Source: an uncultured Allobosea sp. (GTDB lineage Bacteria; Pseudomonadota; Alphaproteobacteria; Rhizobiales; Beijerinckiaceae). From it: a stretch of DNA of 64,000 bases. Positions 17,121 to 25,901 of this stretch are shown in pieces (positions within the stretch are counted from its first letter, which is position 1; the number at the start of each line of letters is the position of its first letter). The notes beneath the pieces were generated by a model. The model was not told the DNA's origin. It ran no database searches and worked only from the letters and a program-made list of their open reading frames with translations. The stretch is from positions 186,001-250,000 of the forward strand of contig NZ_CAMFJF010000001.1 of assembly GCF_945956895.1 (NCBI RefSeq), given 5' to 3'. The translations under genes were made by a program, and so were the position numbers.

Positions 17121-18089
17121 ATGAATCGCTTTCTTCGCCTGCTCGCGGTTTCCATCGCTCTCCTCGCCGCGCAGACGGTTGCGCGGGCAGCAGGCGAGGT
17201 TGCCGTCGAGGTGAAGAACGAATCCGAGCCGGTGCTCTGCGCCGAGAAGGACAACGTCACGATCAAGGCGGTCTCGCCCGAGGTACGGCGCTTCCAGATC
17301 GAGGCAGCGCACCCGGCCTATGTCGCCGGGCTCGTGCGCGACAACTGGGATGCCGACTGGACGAATTGCGACATGAAGGGCGATCCGTCCTTCGCGCCGC
17401 CGACGCCGCCACGCCGCGTCACCTTCTACGAATCGATCGATTACTGGCTGGTCGGCTACACCTTCCCGAGCTTCTGGCGCCCGGCCGAGGCAACCTTCCG
17501 GGTCGGCGACCGGGTCGAGAAGGGGCTGCATCTCGTCCAGCTCTGGAAGCTCGGCAAGGACAAGTCCCATGAGGTGCTCGTCGTCTATCCGCAGGACGGC
17601 AACTGGCGCGCCCGGCCATTGCCGCCAGAGCATCTCGGCTTCTCCTCCTATGGTTCCTCCTTCCTGTTCGGGCCGATCGAGCAGGAGGGGCGCCCGGTGG
17701 TGAACATCAAGGAGATCGCGTTCGACCCGAAGACGCTGACCTTCAAGCTGAACTTCAAGGACGGCTCGTCCGGCAGCCTCAAGCTCGACAGCGTCGACGA
17801 GAACCGGATGGTGCTCGATGCCGTGCTCGACAAGCCGGTGACCGGGGGCAAGGGCTTCCTGGCGCTGCGCTCGATGTATGTCACCGAGTTCAACAACGAC
17901 GTCGCCCGCATCGCGCTGCGCGAGCCCGGCGCCAAGGGCTGGCGCGAGGAGGCGCTGATGTCCTATCCCGGCGGCAGGGCGACCGATATCTGGATGGGGC
18001 GCACGACGCATTCGCGTCACAACACCTCCTCGCCCGACATGGTGTTCCGGCGCTTCTCCAGCGACCCGAACCCACCGCCGAAGCCATAG
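17121..18089 (+). CDS. Secreted protein of unknown function downstream of opgH-fkbM
   Basis: 322 residues. ATG 17121 has AAGGA at 17111-17115 and opens a clear Sec signal peptide (MNRFLRLLAVSIALLAAQTVARAAG). The mature protein is rich in beta-type sequence with many aromatic residues (YESIDYWLVGYTFPSFWRP, RSMYVTEFNNDVARIAL), paired Cys early (EPVLCAEKD, WTNCDMKG) that could form a disulfide, and a proline-rich tail. I do not recognise the family. Position after a glucan synthase and FkbM methyltransferase suggests a periplasmic glucan-related role, but a 322-bp gap with a repeat separates them, so it may be transcribed on its own. Confidence 0.7.
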   Translation: MNRFLRLLAVSIALLAAQTVARAAGEVAVEVKNESEPVLCAEKDNVTIKAVSPEVRRFQIEAAHPAYVAGLVRDNWDADWTNCDMKGDPSFAPPTPPRRVTFYESIDYWLVGYTFPSFWRPAEATFRVGDRVEKGLHLVQLWKLGKDKSHEVLVVYPQDGNWRARPLPPEHLGFSSYGSSFLFGPIEQEGRPVVNIKEIAFDPKTLTFKLNFKDGSSGSLKLDSVDENRMVLDAVLDKPVTGGKGFLALRSMYVTEFNNDVARIALREPGAKGWREEALMSYPGGRATDIWMGRTTHSRHNTSSPDMVFRRFSSDPNPPPKP

Positions 18090-18093
18090 GGGG

Positions 18094-18178
18094 CGTCATT
18101 CTCGGGCTTGACCCGAGAATCTCATGATCAGGAAGGGCGTTGGTTTCCGAGATGCTCGGGTCAAGCCCGAGCATGACG
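18094..18178. repeat. Palindromic intergenic repeat, family B copy 1
   Basis: CGTCATTCTCGGGCTTGACC at the left pairs with CTCGGGTCAAGCCCGAGCAT at the right; each half is itself a small hairpin. It begins 4 bp after the stop of the secreted protein. Related copies: 23582, 45678 and, more diverged, 21160. Confidence 0.8.
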
Positions 18179-18292
18179 CGAAACGTAGCCGTGGCGGAAC
18201 GCATTGCCTCCCTGCCGCGTTTGGCCATGACGCGGCGGGCGCATCGGTTTAGCCTGCCGCGATCGATCGTGCCCAGCCTGCAGAGATTCCCA

Positions 18293-19072
18293 ATGCCGCG
18301 TTTCGCCGCCAACCTGTCGATGATGTTCACCGAATGGGAATTCCTCGACCGCTTCAGGGCGGCCGCCGAGGCGGGGTTCGAGGCCGTCGAATTCCTGTTC
18401 CCCTATGAGCATGCGCCCGAGCAGGTCGGGCTTGCCTTGGCAGGGGGCAACCTCACCCAGGCGCTCTACAATCTGCCGCCCGGCGATTTCGCCAGGGGCG
18501 AGCGCGGCATCGCTTCGCTGGCGGGCCGCGAGGACGAGTTCCGGGCCTCGGTCGACACTGCGCTGTCCTATGTCCACGAGACCGGGGTCAAGCGCCTGCA
18601 CATGATGGCGGGGCTCGCCGATCCCAACGATCCCGTCGCGCAGAAGACCTATCGGGCTTCGCTCGCCTATGCCGCCGACAAGCTCGGCGAGCAGGGCATC
18701 GACCTCCTGCTGGAGCCGATCAACGGCAAGGATATGCCCGGCTATTTCCTCAACGATTTCGACCAGGCGGCGGCCTATGTTCGCGAATCCGGTCGGCCGA
18801 ATGTCCGACTGCAATTCGACATGTATCATTGCGAACTGATCCACGGTGACGTCTCGGCCAAGCTCAAGGCGCTTTATCCGCTCGTCGGCCATGTCCAGAT
18901 CGCCTGCGCCAACGGCCGGCATGAGCCGGATGCGTCCCGGCCGGATTATCCGACGCTGTTCACCGAGCTCGACGGCCTCGGCTATGACGGCTTCGTCGGC
19001 TGCGAATACCGGCCCGAGGCCGGAACCCTCGAAGGGCTCGGCTGGTTCGCGCCCTGGCGAAAGCCGCTCTGA
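18293..19072 (+). CDS. hyi: Hydroxypyruvate isomerase family protein (Hyi/OtnI)
   Basis: 259 residues. The start at ATG 18293 begins the TIM-barrel consensus MPRFAANLSMMFTEWEFLDR. Metal-site segments of the xylose-isomerase-like family are visible: LLLEPINGKDMPGYFLND (Glu), QFDMYHCELIHGDV (Asp, His), HVQIACANGRHEPD (His) and GFVGCEYRPE (Glu). Hyi interconverts hydroxypyruvate and tartronate semialdehyde; the close relative OtnI isomerises 2-oxo-tetronate. No tartronate-semialdehyde reductase or OtnC/OtnK lies nearby, so which substrate is used is open. The stop shares TGATG with glucokinase. Confidence 0.82.
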   Translation: MPRFAANLSMMFTEWEFLDRFRAAAEAGFEAVEFLFPYEHAPEQVGLALAGGNLTQALYNLPPGDFARGERGIASLAGREDEFRASVDTALSYVHETGVKRLHMMAGLADPNDPVAQKTYRASLAYAADKLGEQGIDLLLEPINGKDMPGYFLNDFDQAAAYVRESGRPNVRLQFDMYHCELIHGDVSAKLKALYPLVGHVQIACANGRHEPDASRPDYPTLFTELDGLGYDGFVGCEYRPEAGTLEGLGWFAPWRKPL

Positions 19073-20076
19073 TGCGCCCGCCCTCGATCTCCTATCCGGT
19101 TCTGGTCGCCGATATCGGCGGCACCAATTGTCGCCTGTCGCTGGTGAACGATCCGGAATGTGCGCACAAGCCGTTGGCGCGGATCGGCACGGGCAGCTAT
19201 CCGACGGCCGAAGCGGCCTTTGCCGCCGTGCTCGCGGACGTGCCGGAGAAGCCGCGTTCGGCGATGCTCGCCGTTGCAGGCCCGCTCGAAGGGCGGCAGG
19301 CGCAACTGACCAATGCCGTCTGGCGTCTCGACGGGCCGCGGATCGCGGGCGCGCTCGGCCTCACCCAAGGCCTGATGATCAATGATTTCGAGGCGCTCTC
19401 GGCCTCGCTCGCGGTGCTGGCGCCGGGCGATCTCATGACATTGGTCGAAGGTGAGCCCGAGCCTGACGGCGTGAAGCTCGTGCTCGGGCCCGGCACCGGC
19501 TTTGGGGCGGCGGGGCTCCTGATGCGGGCTGAGCGCGGCGTGCTCATCCCGACGGAAGCCGGCCATATCGGCATCGGTCCGGAGGACCAGGCCGAGCAGC
19601 GGCTCTGGCCGGCGCTGAGCGAGGGCATCCCGCGCCTGACGGTCGAGCATCTCCTGAGCGGCGACGGGCTCGTGCGTTTGCACAAGGCGGTCGCCCGGAC
19701 CTCCGGCATGCTGGAGGCCGAGGTCAGCGCGGCCGATGTCTCCCGCCTTGCGCATGACGGCGATCCGGCGGCGCTGATGGCCGTCGTCTGCTTCTGGCGC
19801 CTGCTGGCGCGTGTCGCAGGCGATCTCGCGCTCGTCTTCAAGGCGACGGGCGGCGTCTTCATTGCCGGGGGCATCGCGCCGCATCTCCTGCCGCTCGCGG
19901 ACAAGGCGGCGATTCGCGCGGCCTTCGCCGACAAGCCGCCGATGCAGGACCTGACCGAGCGTTTCGCCCTGCATGTCATCACCGCGACGGATGCGGCCGA
20001 ACAGGGGCTGGCGGCGATCGCCGCCAATCTCCATCGCTTCGGGCTCGACGATCCCAAGCGGCTGTGGTTTGGCTGA
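19072..20076 (+). CDS. glk: Glucokinase
   Basis: 334 residues, the usual length of the non-ROK bacterial glucokinase family. ADIGGTNCRLSLV is the N-terminal phosphate-binding loop, IGTGSYPT follows, GPGTGFGAAGLL is the nucleotide-binding loop and EAGHIGIGPED carries the conserved sugar-contacting Glu/His. It phosphorylates glucose with ATP to glucose-6-phosphate in the cytoplasm, feeding the Entner-Doudoroff route. It overlaps hyi by one base and is followed 31 bp later by an acyltransferase gene. Confidence 0.9.
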   Translation: MRPPSISYPVLVADIGGTNCRLSLVNDPECAHKPLARIGTGSYPTAEAAFAAVLADVPEKPRSAMLAVAGPLEGRQAQLTNAVWRLDGPRIAGALGLTQGLMINDFEALSASLAVLAPGDLMTLVEGEPEPDGVKLVLGPGTGFGAAGLLMRAERGVLIPTEAGHIGIGPEDQAEQRLWPALSEGIPRLTVEHLLSGDGLVRLHKAVARTSGMLEAEVSAADVSRLAHDGDPAALMAVVCFWRLLARVAGDLALVFKATGGVFIAGGIAPHLLPLADKAAIRAAFADKPPMQDLTERFALHVITATDAAEQGLAAIAANLHRFGLDDPKRLWFG

Positions 20077-20107
20077 GCGGCCTTCTCACCACGTCGCACA
20101 GGTTCGC

Positions 20108-21154
20108 GTGCAGCCCATTCATTCGATCCAGGTCCTGCGCGCGCTTGCGGCCTTCATGGTCGCGATCCACCATGTCCAGCCGGATGCGGCCATCGTGGCG
20201 GATCGCGCGGGCTTGAGCTTTGCCCGCAGCGACCTGCTGCCGTGGATGGCGGGCGTCGACATCTTCTTCGTCGTTTCCGGATTCATCATGGTCCATGCCT
20301 CGCAGGACCTGTTCGGGCGTGACGACGCTTCGCGCCTGTTCCTGAAGCGCCGGCTGGCGCGGATCGTGCCGCTCTACTGGGCGATGACGACGCTGTTCCT
20401 GCTGGTCGGGCTCGCCGTTCCGGCTGCGCTCAACTCCGGTGCGCCGAATTTCCAGCAGATTCTCGGCTCCTACCTGTTCTGGCCAGTGGTCTCGACACAA
20501 GGGATGGTCCAGCCGGTCTATTCATTGGGCTGGACGCTGAACTACGAGATGTTGTTCTACGTCCTGTTCGCAGTCGGCCTGATGCTGCCGCGACGCTGGA
20601 CTTTGCCGGCGATCGCGTTCGTGCTGGCGCTGTTGGTCGGGGTCGAAAGCCTGAAGGGGCCGTTGGGGCTGCCCTTCGGTTTCTGGGGCCAGCCGATCGT
20701 GCTCGAATTCGCGGCGGGGATGGGGATCGCCGTCCTCAGGCAGAAGGGCCTGCGGTTGCACGGGGCGCTGCGGATAGCTGTCGCTGCGGCGGGTGCCGCC
20801 TTATTGGTCGCTGCTGCCCAGATTCCGGGCGCGGATGGCGCCTGGAGCAGCGTGTTGTGGCGCGGCAGCGCCGCCGCGCTGCTGATGCTCGCTGCCGGCT
20901 GCGGACGCGAAGGCATCGTGCCGCTGCCGCCAGTCAAGGCTCTGGCCGCGGTCGGCGATGCCTCCTATGCGCTCTACCTCGTGCATCCTTTCGTGATCCG
21001 GGGGATGCGCGAGGTCTTGCTGCGGATCGGGCTGCACGCGCCGATGCTGTATGTCGGGTTCGCGCTCGCCGGTTCCGTGATCGCGGCGCTGCTGCTCTAT
21101 CGCTTCTTCGAGAAGCCCGCGACACGTGTGGTCCGGCGCTGGATCGGGGGGTGA
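20108..21154 (+). CDS. Acyltransferase 3 family integral membrane protein
   Basis: 348 residues with GTG start at 20108; the upstream part of the frame overlaps glk and is rejected. About ten membrane helices. The family marker residues are seen: IHSIQVLRALAAFMVAIHHV (N-terminal Arg/His helix), VDIFFVVSGFIMVHAS and FLKRRLARIVPLYW. The C-terminal YALYLVHPFVIRG is also typical. Such proteins O-acetylate or O-acylate surface polysaccharides, lipid A or glucans. Substrate is not deducible. It is convergent with the small GHNGGPPL gene across a palindromic repeat. Confidence 0.85.
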   Translation: MQPIHSIQVLRALAAFMVAIHHVQPDAAIVADRAGLSFARSDLLPWMAGVDIFFVVSGFIMVHASQDLFGRDDASRLFLKRRLARIVPLYWAMTTLFLLVGLAVPAALNSGAPNFQQILGSYLFWPVVSTQGMVQPVYSLGWTLNYEMLFYVLFAVGLMLPRRWTLPAIAFVLALLVGVESLKGPLGLPFGFWGQPIVLEFAAGMGIAVLRQKGLRLHGALRIAVAAAGAALLVAAAQIPGADGAWSSVLWRGSAAALLMLAAGCGREGIVPLPPVKALAAVGDASYALYLVHPFVIRGMREVLLRIGLHAPMLYVGFALAGSVIAALLLYRFFEKPATRVVRRWIGG

Positions 21155-21159
21155 ACCTG

Positions 21160-21252
21160 CGTCATGCTCGCCCTTGTGGCGAGCATCTGCGTCTTGAACA
21201 CGGTCTTCGACCAGCGAAGACGTGGATGGTCGGGACAAGCCCGACCATGACG
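21160..21252. repeat. Palindromic intergenic repeat, diverged family B copy
   Basis: Ends CGTCATGCTCGC and GGTCGGGACAAGCCCGACCATGACG, with inner GTCTTGAACACGGTCTTCGACC / GAAGAC segments. It fills the gap between convergent genes. The AAGCCCGA-CATGACG end relates it to family B; the internal sequence differs. Confidence 0.6.
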
Positions 21253-21289
21253 GGAAGGGCAGTGCGCGTCGTCAGCCGCGCGGTGTCTG

Positions 21290-21643
21290 TCAGCTCAGTT
21301 TCATGCCCTTGAGCGACTGGCCGACCACGCCTCCATCCTTGCGGCGCTGGGCGCGCTTCGACTTGATCGTCTCGACATGCTCGGGCTGCGGGAAATAGCC
21401 GCGCTCCATGACCTCCAGAGAGTACTCCTCATAGGTCAGGCCGAGCGCCCCGGCTTTTTCCTGGCGTCTCAGCGCCACCTCGCGCGGCTTCTTCCAGGCC
21501 TTGCGATGGGCGAAGCGCCAGTCGAAATAGCGGCCGATCTGGCCCGAGCCGGTGCCGGAGCGACGCTTGCGCTCCTTCAGCGGCGGGCCGCCATTATGGC
21601 CGATCCCGATCGGGCGTTCGCTGGGCATCGCTCTTGGACTCAT
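21290..21643 (-). CDS. Small basic GHNGGPPL-motif protein of unknown function
   Basis: 117 residues from ATG 21643; the frame continues upstream antisense to uup, which is implausible. The N-terminus has RPIGIGHNGGPPLKERKR, a short motif that recurs in many otherwise unrelated small alphaproteobacterial proteins. The remainder is highly basic (RRFAHRKAWKKP-type runs, RSKRAQRRKDGG at the end) with an aromatic-acidic centre LTYEEYSLEVMERGYFPQPE. Strong charge suggests nucleic-acid or ribosome association, but no known domain is evident. It is divergent from uup with 121 bp between starts. Confidence 0.6.
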   Translation of the reverse strand: MSPRAMPSERPIGIGHNGGPPLKERKRRSGTGSGQIGRYFDWRFAHRKAWKKPREVALRRQEKAGALGLTYEEYSLEVMERGYFPQPEHVETIKSKRAQRRKDGGVVGQSLKGMKLS

Positions 21644-21764
21644 CAGGCCTCGATCCCGATCACGATAAGGGGCTGGGAAGAGCTGGCAAGGGTCGTGCCA
21701 TGGCATGCGGGCGTGACAGCGCGACGGCGGCGGTCTATCCCGCAGGCCGAACACAGGACGGATC

Positions 21765-23573
21765 ATGGCCCCTTTGCTGCATTTGCGCGACGTCGCGCTC
21801 ACCTTTGGCGGACAGCCCTTGCTCGAAGCCGCAGAGATCGCGGTTTCGGCCGGCGAGCGCGTCTGCCTCGTCGGCCGCAACGGCTCGGGCAAGTCGACGC
21901 TGCTCAAGATCGCGGCGGGGATCGTCGAACCGGATCAGGCCGAGCGCTTCGTCCAGCCGGGTGCGACCATCCGCTACCTGCCGCAGGAGCCGGATTTCAC
22001 AGGCTTCGACACTGCGCTCGCCTATGTCGAGGCTGGCTTGGGCCCGGGCGACGACGCCTATCGCGCACAATACCTGCTGACCGAGCTCGGCCTGACTGGG
22101 CAGGAGAACCCGGCCTCGATGTCGGGTGGTGAGGGCCGTCGCGCCGCGCTCGCGCGGGTTCTGGCGCCGGAGCCCGATATCCTGCTGCTGGACGAGCCGA
22201 CCAACCATCTCGACCTGCCCGTCATCGAATGGCTGGAGCAGGAATTGAAGTCGTTGCGCTCGGCCATGGTGCTGATCAGCCACGACCGGCGCTTCCTGAC
22301 CTCGCTCTCGCGCGCGACGATCTGGCTCGACCGCGGCGTGACCCGGCGGGCCGAGCGGGGGTTCGGCGAGTTCGAAGCCTGGCGCGACGAGGTTCTGGCG
22401 CAGGAGGAGCTCGACCGCCACAAGCTCGATCGCAAGATCGCCCGCGAGGAGGACTGGCTGCGCTATGGCGTCAGCGCCCGGCGCACCCGCAACCAGCGCC
22501 GGCTCGGCGAGCTGCATGCATTGCGCGACCAGCGTCGCACGGCCCGCGCGGCGCAAGGCAATGTCCGGCTGGAGGCGAGCGAGGCGCAGGCTTCCGGCAA
22601 ACTCGTGATCGAGGCGATCGACGTCGCCAAGGCCTATGGCGACAACACCATCGTCAAGAACCTGTCGCTGCGCGTCGCGCGTGGCGACCGGATCGGCATC
22701 GTGGGGCCGAACGGCGCTGGCAAGACCACGCTGATCAACCTGCTGACCGGAGCGCTTGTGCCCGATTCCGGCAAGGTGAAGCTCGGCACGGCATTGGAGA
22801 TGGTGACGCTCGACCAGCGCCGCGAAAGCCTCGATCCGGAAACGCCGCTCGGCGACGCCCTGACCGGCGGCGGCTCGGACCAGGTCATGGTCGGCGGCCA
22901 GCCGCGCCATGTCATCTCCTATATGAAGGACTTCCTGTTCCAGCCGATCCAGCGTGGCACGCCGGTCGGCGCGCTTTCGGGCGGCGAGCGCGGGCGGCTG
23001 ATGCTGGCGCGTGCGCTGGCCAAGCCCTCCAACCTGCTGGTGCTGGACGAGCCGACCAACGATCTCGACCTCGAGACGCTCGACCTGCTGCAGGAACTGC
23101 TCGCCGACTACCAGGGCACGGTGTTGCTGGTCAGCCATGATCGCGACTTCATCGATCGCGTCGTCTCTTCCGTGCTGATCTCGGACGGCGATGGCGTCTG
23201 GACCGAATTTGCCGGCGGCTATTCCGACATGCTGGCGCAGCGCGGCCGGGGTGTCGGGGCCAAGGCGCGGCCCGTCGAGAAGGCGGCGCCCGCTGCGTCC
23301 AAGGCTGCTGCTGCGGCGCCGGCCGCATCCGCTTCAAAGCGCAAGCTCTCCTTCAACGAGAAGCACGCGCTGGAGACACTGCCGAAGAAGATCGAGGCGC
23401 TGCAGGCCGAGGCCGCGAAGCTCAATACCGCCGTGGCGGGCGATCTCTACACGCGCGATCCGAAGCTCTTCGCCAAGGCGACGACGCGGCTGGAAGAGGT
23501 CGCGCGTGAGATCGGCGAGGCCGAGGAGCGCTGGCTGGAGCTGGAGATGCTGCGCGAAGAAATTGGGGCGTGA
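21765..23573 (+). CDS. uup: ABC-F ATPase, Uup type
   Basis: 602 residues. Two ABC cassettes: GRNGSGKST (about 43-51) with SGGEGRRAALARVL and LLDEPTNHLD, then GPNGAGKTT (about 315-323) with SGGERGRLMLARAL and LDEPTNDLD. There are no membrane segments. The C-terminal 80 residues after an Ala-rich linker form a charged coiled coil (KRKLSFNEKHALETLPKKI), the Uup C-terminal domain that binds DNA or ribosomes. ABC-F proteins act on the ribosome E site or, for Uup, also influence precise excision and replication-fork events. Length and domain order match the family. Confidence 0.9.
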   Translation: MAPLLHLRDVALTFGGQPLLEAAEIAVSAGERVCLVGRNGSGKSTLLKIAAGIVEPDQAERFVQPGATIRYLPQEPDFTGFDTALAYVEAGLGPGDDAYRAQYLLTELGLTGQENPASMSGGEGRRAALARVLAPEPDILLLDEPTNHLDLPVIEWLEQELKSLRSAMVLISHDRRFLTSLSRATIWLDRGVTRRAERGFGEFEAWRDEVLAQEELDRHKLDRKIAREEDWLRYGVSARRTRNQRRLGELHALRDQRRTARAAQGNVRLEASEAQASGKLVIEAIDVAKAYGDNTIVKNLSLRVARGDRIGIVGPNGAGKTTLINLLTGALVPDSGKVKLGTALEMVTLDQRRESLDPETPLGDALTGGGSDQVMVGGQPRHVISYMKDFLFQPIQRGTPVGALSGGERGRLMLARALAKPSNLLVLDEPTNDLDLETLDLLQELLADYQGTVLLVSHDRDFIDRVVSSVLISDGDGVWTEFAGGYSDMLAQRGRGVGAKARPVEKAAPAASKAAAAAPAASASKRKLSFNEKHALETLPKKIEALQAEAAKLNTAVAGDLYTRDPKLFAKATTRLEEVAREIGEAEERWLELEMLREEIGA

Positions 23574-23581
23574 TCTCACGC

Positions 23582-23674
23582 CGAGATGCTCGGGCTTGAC
23601 CCGAGCATCTCGGAAACCAGCGCTTTCTGGTCATGAGATTCTCGGGTCTGCGCTTCGCTTCGCCCGAGAAGGAC
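23582..23674. repeat. Palindromic intergenic repeat, family B copy 2
   Basis: CGAGATGCTCGGGCTTGACC...GAGCATCTCGG forms one hairpin and TTCTCGGGTCTGCGCTTCGC...GCCCGAGAAGGACG a second. It lies 8 bp after the uup stop. The GCGCTTCGCTTCGCCCGAGAA part recurs inverted at 45678-45779. Confidence 0.8.
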
Positions 23675-23777
23675 GGCTTGGCCATCCCATTTCCGCACCT
23701 GCCCGCGCGCAAAAGCGCATTTACGGCCGCGCTCAATCGTTTCAAACATCGCGACATCAAGACCACGAGGAACGACC

Positions 23778-24524
23778 ATGAGACTGAAGGGCAAGACGGC
23801 GCTGGTGACCGGCGCGGCGCAAGGGTTCGGCTTCGGCATCGCCGAGACCTTCGTGCGCGAGGGCGCGCGCGTCGCGGTGCTGGACATCAATGGCGACAAG
23901 GCCAAGGAGGCCGCCAAGGCGATCGGCCGCAAGGCCTTCGCCGTGACCTGCGATGTCGGCAAGGCCAAGAGCGTCGACAAGGCGGTTCAGAAGATTCTCG
24001 CCAAGGTCGGGCGGCTCGACATCGTCGTGAACAATGCCGGTACCACCCATCGCAACAAGCCGATGACCGAGGTGACCGAGGAGGAGTTCGACCGGATCTT
24101 CGCGGTGAACGTGAAATCGATCTACCTGATGGCGCGCGCGACCGTGCCGCATTTCCGCGAGCATGGCGGCGGCGTCATCCTGAACATCGGCTCGACGGCG
24201 GGCCTGCGGCCGCGTCCCGGCCTGACCTGGTATAACGGCTCGAAGGGCGCGGCCAACCTGATCTCGCAGTCGATGGCGGTCGAGCTTGCGCCGGACAAGA
24301 TCCGCGTCAACGCGATCGCGCCTGTCGCCGGCGAGACGCCGCTGCTCGCCACCTTCATGGGCGAGGACACGCCGGAGCGCCGCGCGCAGTTCACGGCCTC
24401 GATCCCGTGGGGTCGGTTCTCGACGCCGCAGGACATCGCCAATGCCGCGCTGTTCCTGTGCTCGGACGAGGCCGACATGGTGACGGGCTCGGTGCTGGCG
24501 GTCGACGGCGGCCGCTGCGTCTGA
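23778..24524 (+). CDS. SDR-family oxidoreductase
   Basis: 248 residues, classical short-chain dehydrogenase. Cofactor loop TGAAQGFGFG (about 11-20), acidic VLDING after beta-2 (NAD preference expected), NNAG at about 85-88, catalytic Ser in IGSTAG, and Tyr-Lys in WYNGSKGA. The C-terminus VTGSVLAVDGGRCV is family-typical. Related proteins include glucose 1-dehydrogenase-like and 3-oxoacyl-ACP reductase-like enzymes; substrate cannot be called. Convergent with the metallophosphoesterase gene; the 151-bp gap holds only a GGACGAAAGTCC mini-hairpin. Confidence 0.85.
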   Translation: MRLKGKTALVTGAAQGFGFGIAETFVREGARVAVLDINGDKAKEAAKAIGRKAFAVTCDVGKAKSVDKAVQKILAKVGRLDIVVNNAGTTHRNKPMTEVTEEEFDRIFAVNVKSIYLMARATVPHFREHGGGVILNIGSTAGLRPRPGLTWYNGSKGAANLISQSMAVELAPDKIRVNAIAPVAGETPLLATFMGEDTPERRAQFTASIPWGRFSTPQDIANAALFLCSDEADMVTGSVLAVDGGRCV

Positions 24525-24675
24525 AGCATCTGCCGATCCGCCATCGCGGCCGTCTGACGCGCCGTTCTGCGCTTCCGGTGCTCACGGACGAAAGTCCGCT
24601 CCGCTCCGGTTCTCGAACGGCACGCCATACGGCTCGCACTGACGAATCCTCAGACGCTTCAGTAGGGCGGCTGAA

Positions 24676-25575
24676 TCAGACCAATTCTCCCAGCAAAGGG
24701 ATCTCCTGGCGGCGCACAACCGTGCCGTCGGGCTCGAAGCCGCGCTGCTCCAGGGTGATCTGCGGCTCCCGCGCATCGCCTGCGATGCGGAAGAGATGCC
24801 AGGTGCCGAGCTCGCCATGGCCGCGCGGGCCGATCGAGGCCGAGGGCACGCCGACGATCGGCACGTCCCGTTCGGGGCCGGGCCGCCAGGCCAGCGAGAA
24901 GCTGTGATTATGGCCGTGGAGGACGAGGTCGGCGCCCTTGCGCTTCAGCATCGCCTCGAAGGCGGCGGCATCGACCAGCTCGCGGCCGCGCTTGGCCCCG
25001 CCGACATAGGGCGGGTGATGGATCAGCACGACGCGGATCAGGCCCTCGTCGCGGGCGCGATCCAGAAGCGCCTCGGTCCGGGCGATCTGATCGCCGCCGA
25101 CGCGGCCGGTCGCCATCAGCGGCAAGGTGGGCACGCCGCTATTGACGCCGATCAGGGCGACGGGGCCGCGGCGGCGATACCAGGGATAGCCCGCCTTGCC
25201 CTCGTCATCGGCCGTCCAGGGGGCCAGCAGTCCCGCGAGCGGCTTCAAGGACGAGCGGGCATAGGTGTCGTGATTGCCCGGCACGAAGCTGACATTCTCG
25301 CGGGGGCCGAGCGTGTCGAGGAAGGCGATGGCTGTCTTGAATTCGTCGGGCAGGCCGATATGCGCGACATCGCCGGTGCAGGCGACATGGTCGGGCTCAT
25401 GCGCGCGGATATCGGCGACGATGCTTGCCAGGATATCCATGTCATGGGCATGCCGCCGCTTGCGACGCCAGTTGACGTAACCGGTCGCGCGCTTGCCGAT
25501 GAGCTGATGCAGCGAAAACCCGGCGAGCGGGCCGAGATGCGGGTCGGACAGATGCGCGAGCTTGAACACGCTCAA
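24676..25575 (-). CDS. Calcineurin-like metallophosphoesterase
   Basis: 299 residues. The dinuclear metal motifs are complete: HLSDPHLG (about 8-15), TGDVAHIG (about 67-74), PGNHDTYA (about 99-106), LIHHPPY (about 189-195) and HGHNHS (about 220-225). This is the class III cyclic-nucleotide phosphodiesterase/UDP-diacylglucosamine-hydrolase-type fold. The His-Asp arrangement fits CpdA-like phosphodiesterases, but cyclic-nucleotide specificity is not provable from motifs. No signal peptide, so cytoplasmic. Confidence 0.85.
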   Translation of the reverse strand: MSVFKLAHLSDPHLGPLAGFSLHQLIGKRATGYVNWRRKRRHAHDMDILASIVADIRAHEPDHVACTGDVAHIGLPDEFKTAIAFLDTLGPRENVSFVPGNHDTYARSSLKPLAGLLAPWTADDEGKAGYPWYRRRGPVALIGVNSGVPTLPLMATGRVGGDQIARTEALLDRARDEGLIRVVLIHHPPYVGGAKRGRELVDAAAFEAMLKRKGADLVLHGHNHSFSLAWRPGPERDVPIVGVPSASIGPRGHGELGTWHLFRIAGDAREPQITLEQRGFEPDGTVVRRQEIPLLGELV

Positions 25576-25649
25576 GCGCTTGCCCCCGCAGAAGGCCGTC
25601 AGTCAAGCGCGCCGGTGGCGCGCCTGGACTGCGGAAAGGTCGGAAGACC

Positions 25650-25766
25650 TCAGTTGGCGGCGCCGGTCAGTTCCGACACGATGCGGGAATCGGTCAGCGT
25701 GACGGCGGGCTTCCAGACATAGGCCGGCTTGGCCTTGAAGCGAGCGATGATGAAAGAGAGCAGCAT
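25650..25766 (-). CDS. Possible small protein (38 residues)
   Basis: A short frame from ATG 25766 reads MLLSFIIARFKAKPAYVWKP then a Thr/Val/Glu-rich tail. AGGA lies 10 bases upstream of the start. The longer frame reaching 25907 crosses an AT-richer stretch and has a poor start. The N-terminal hydrophobic-basic segment could be a membrane-associated peptide. It sits alone between the metallophosphoesterase and NUDIX genes. I do not recognise it, and chance occurrence is possible. Confidence 0.35.
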   Translation of the reverse strand: MLLSFIIARFKAKPAYVWKPAVTLTDSRIVSELTGAAN

Positions 25767-25901
25767 GGTCCTAGTGTCCTGTGGTTGGGCGGCGATATCT
25801 GCCTCATTTGGGGCGCGTTTGTGGCGGAACAACTGACCAGCTTGACGGTCCGTCATGCGGTTTTTGCATAGACAATTAACCCGCCCTTGAGAATCGATCG
25901 G

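Noticed and set aside
24525-24675. GGACGAAAGTCC mini-hairpin as a terminator
   Set aside because: Stem is only four to five bases with no T-tract on either strand.
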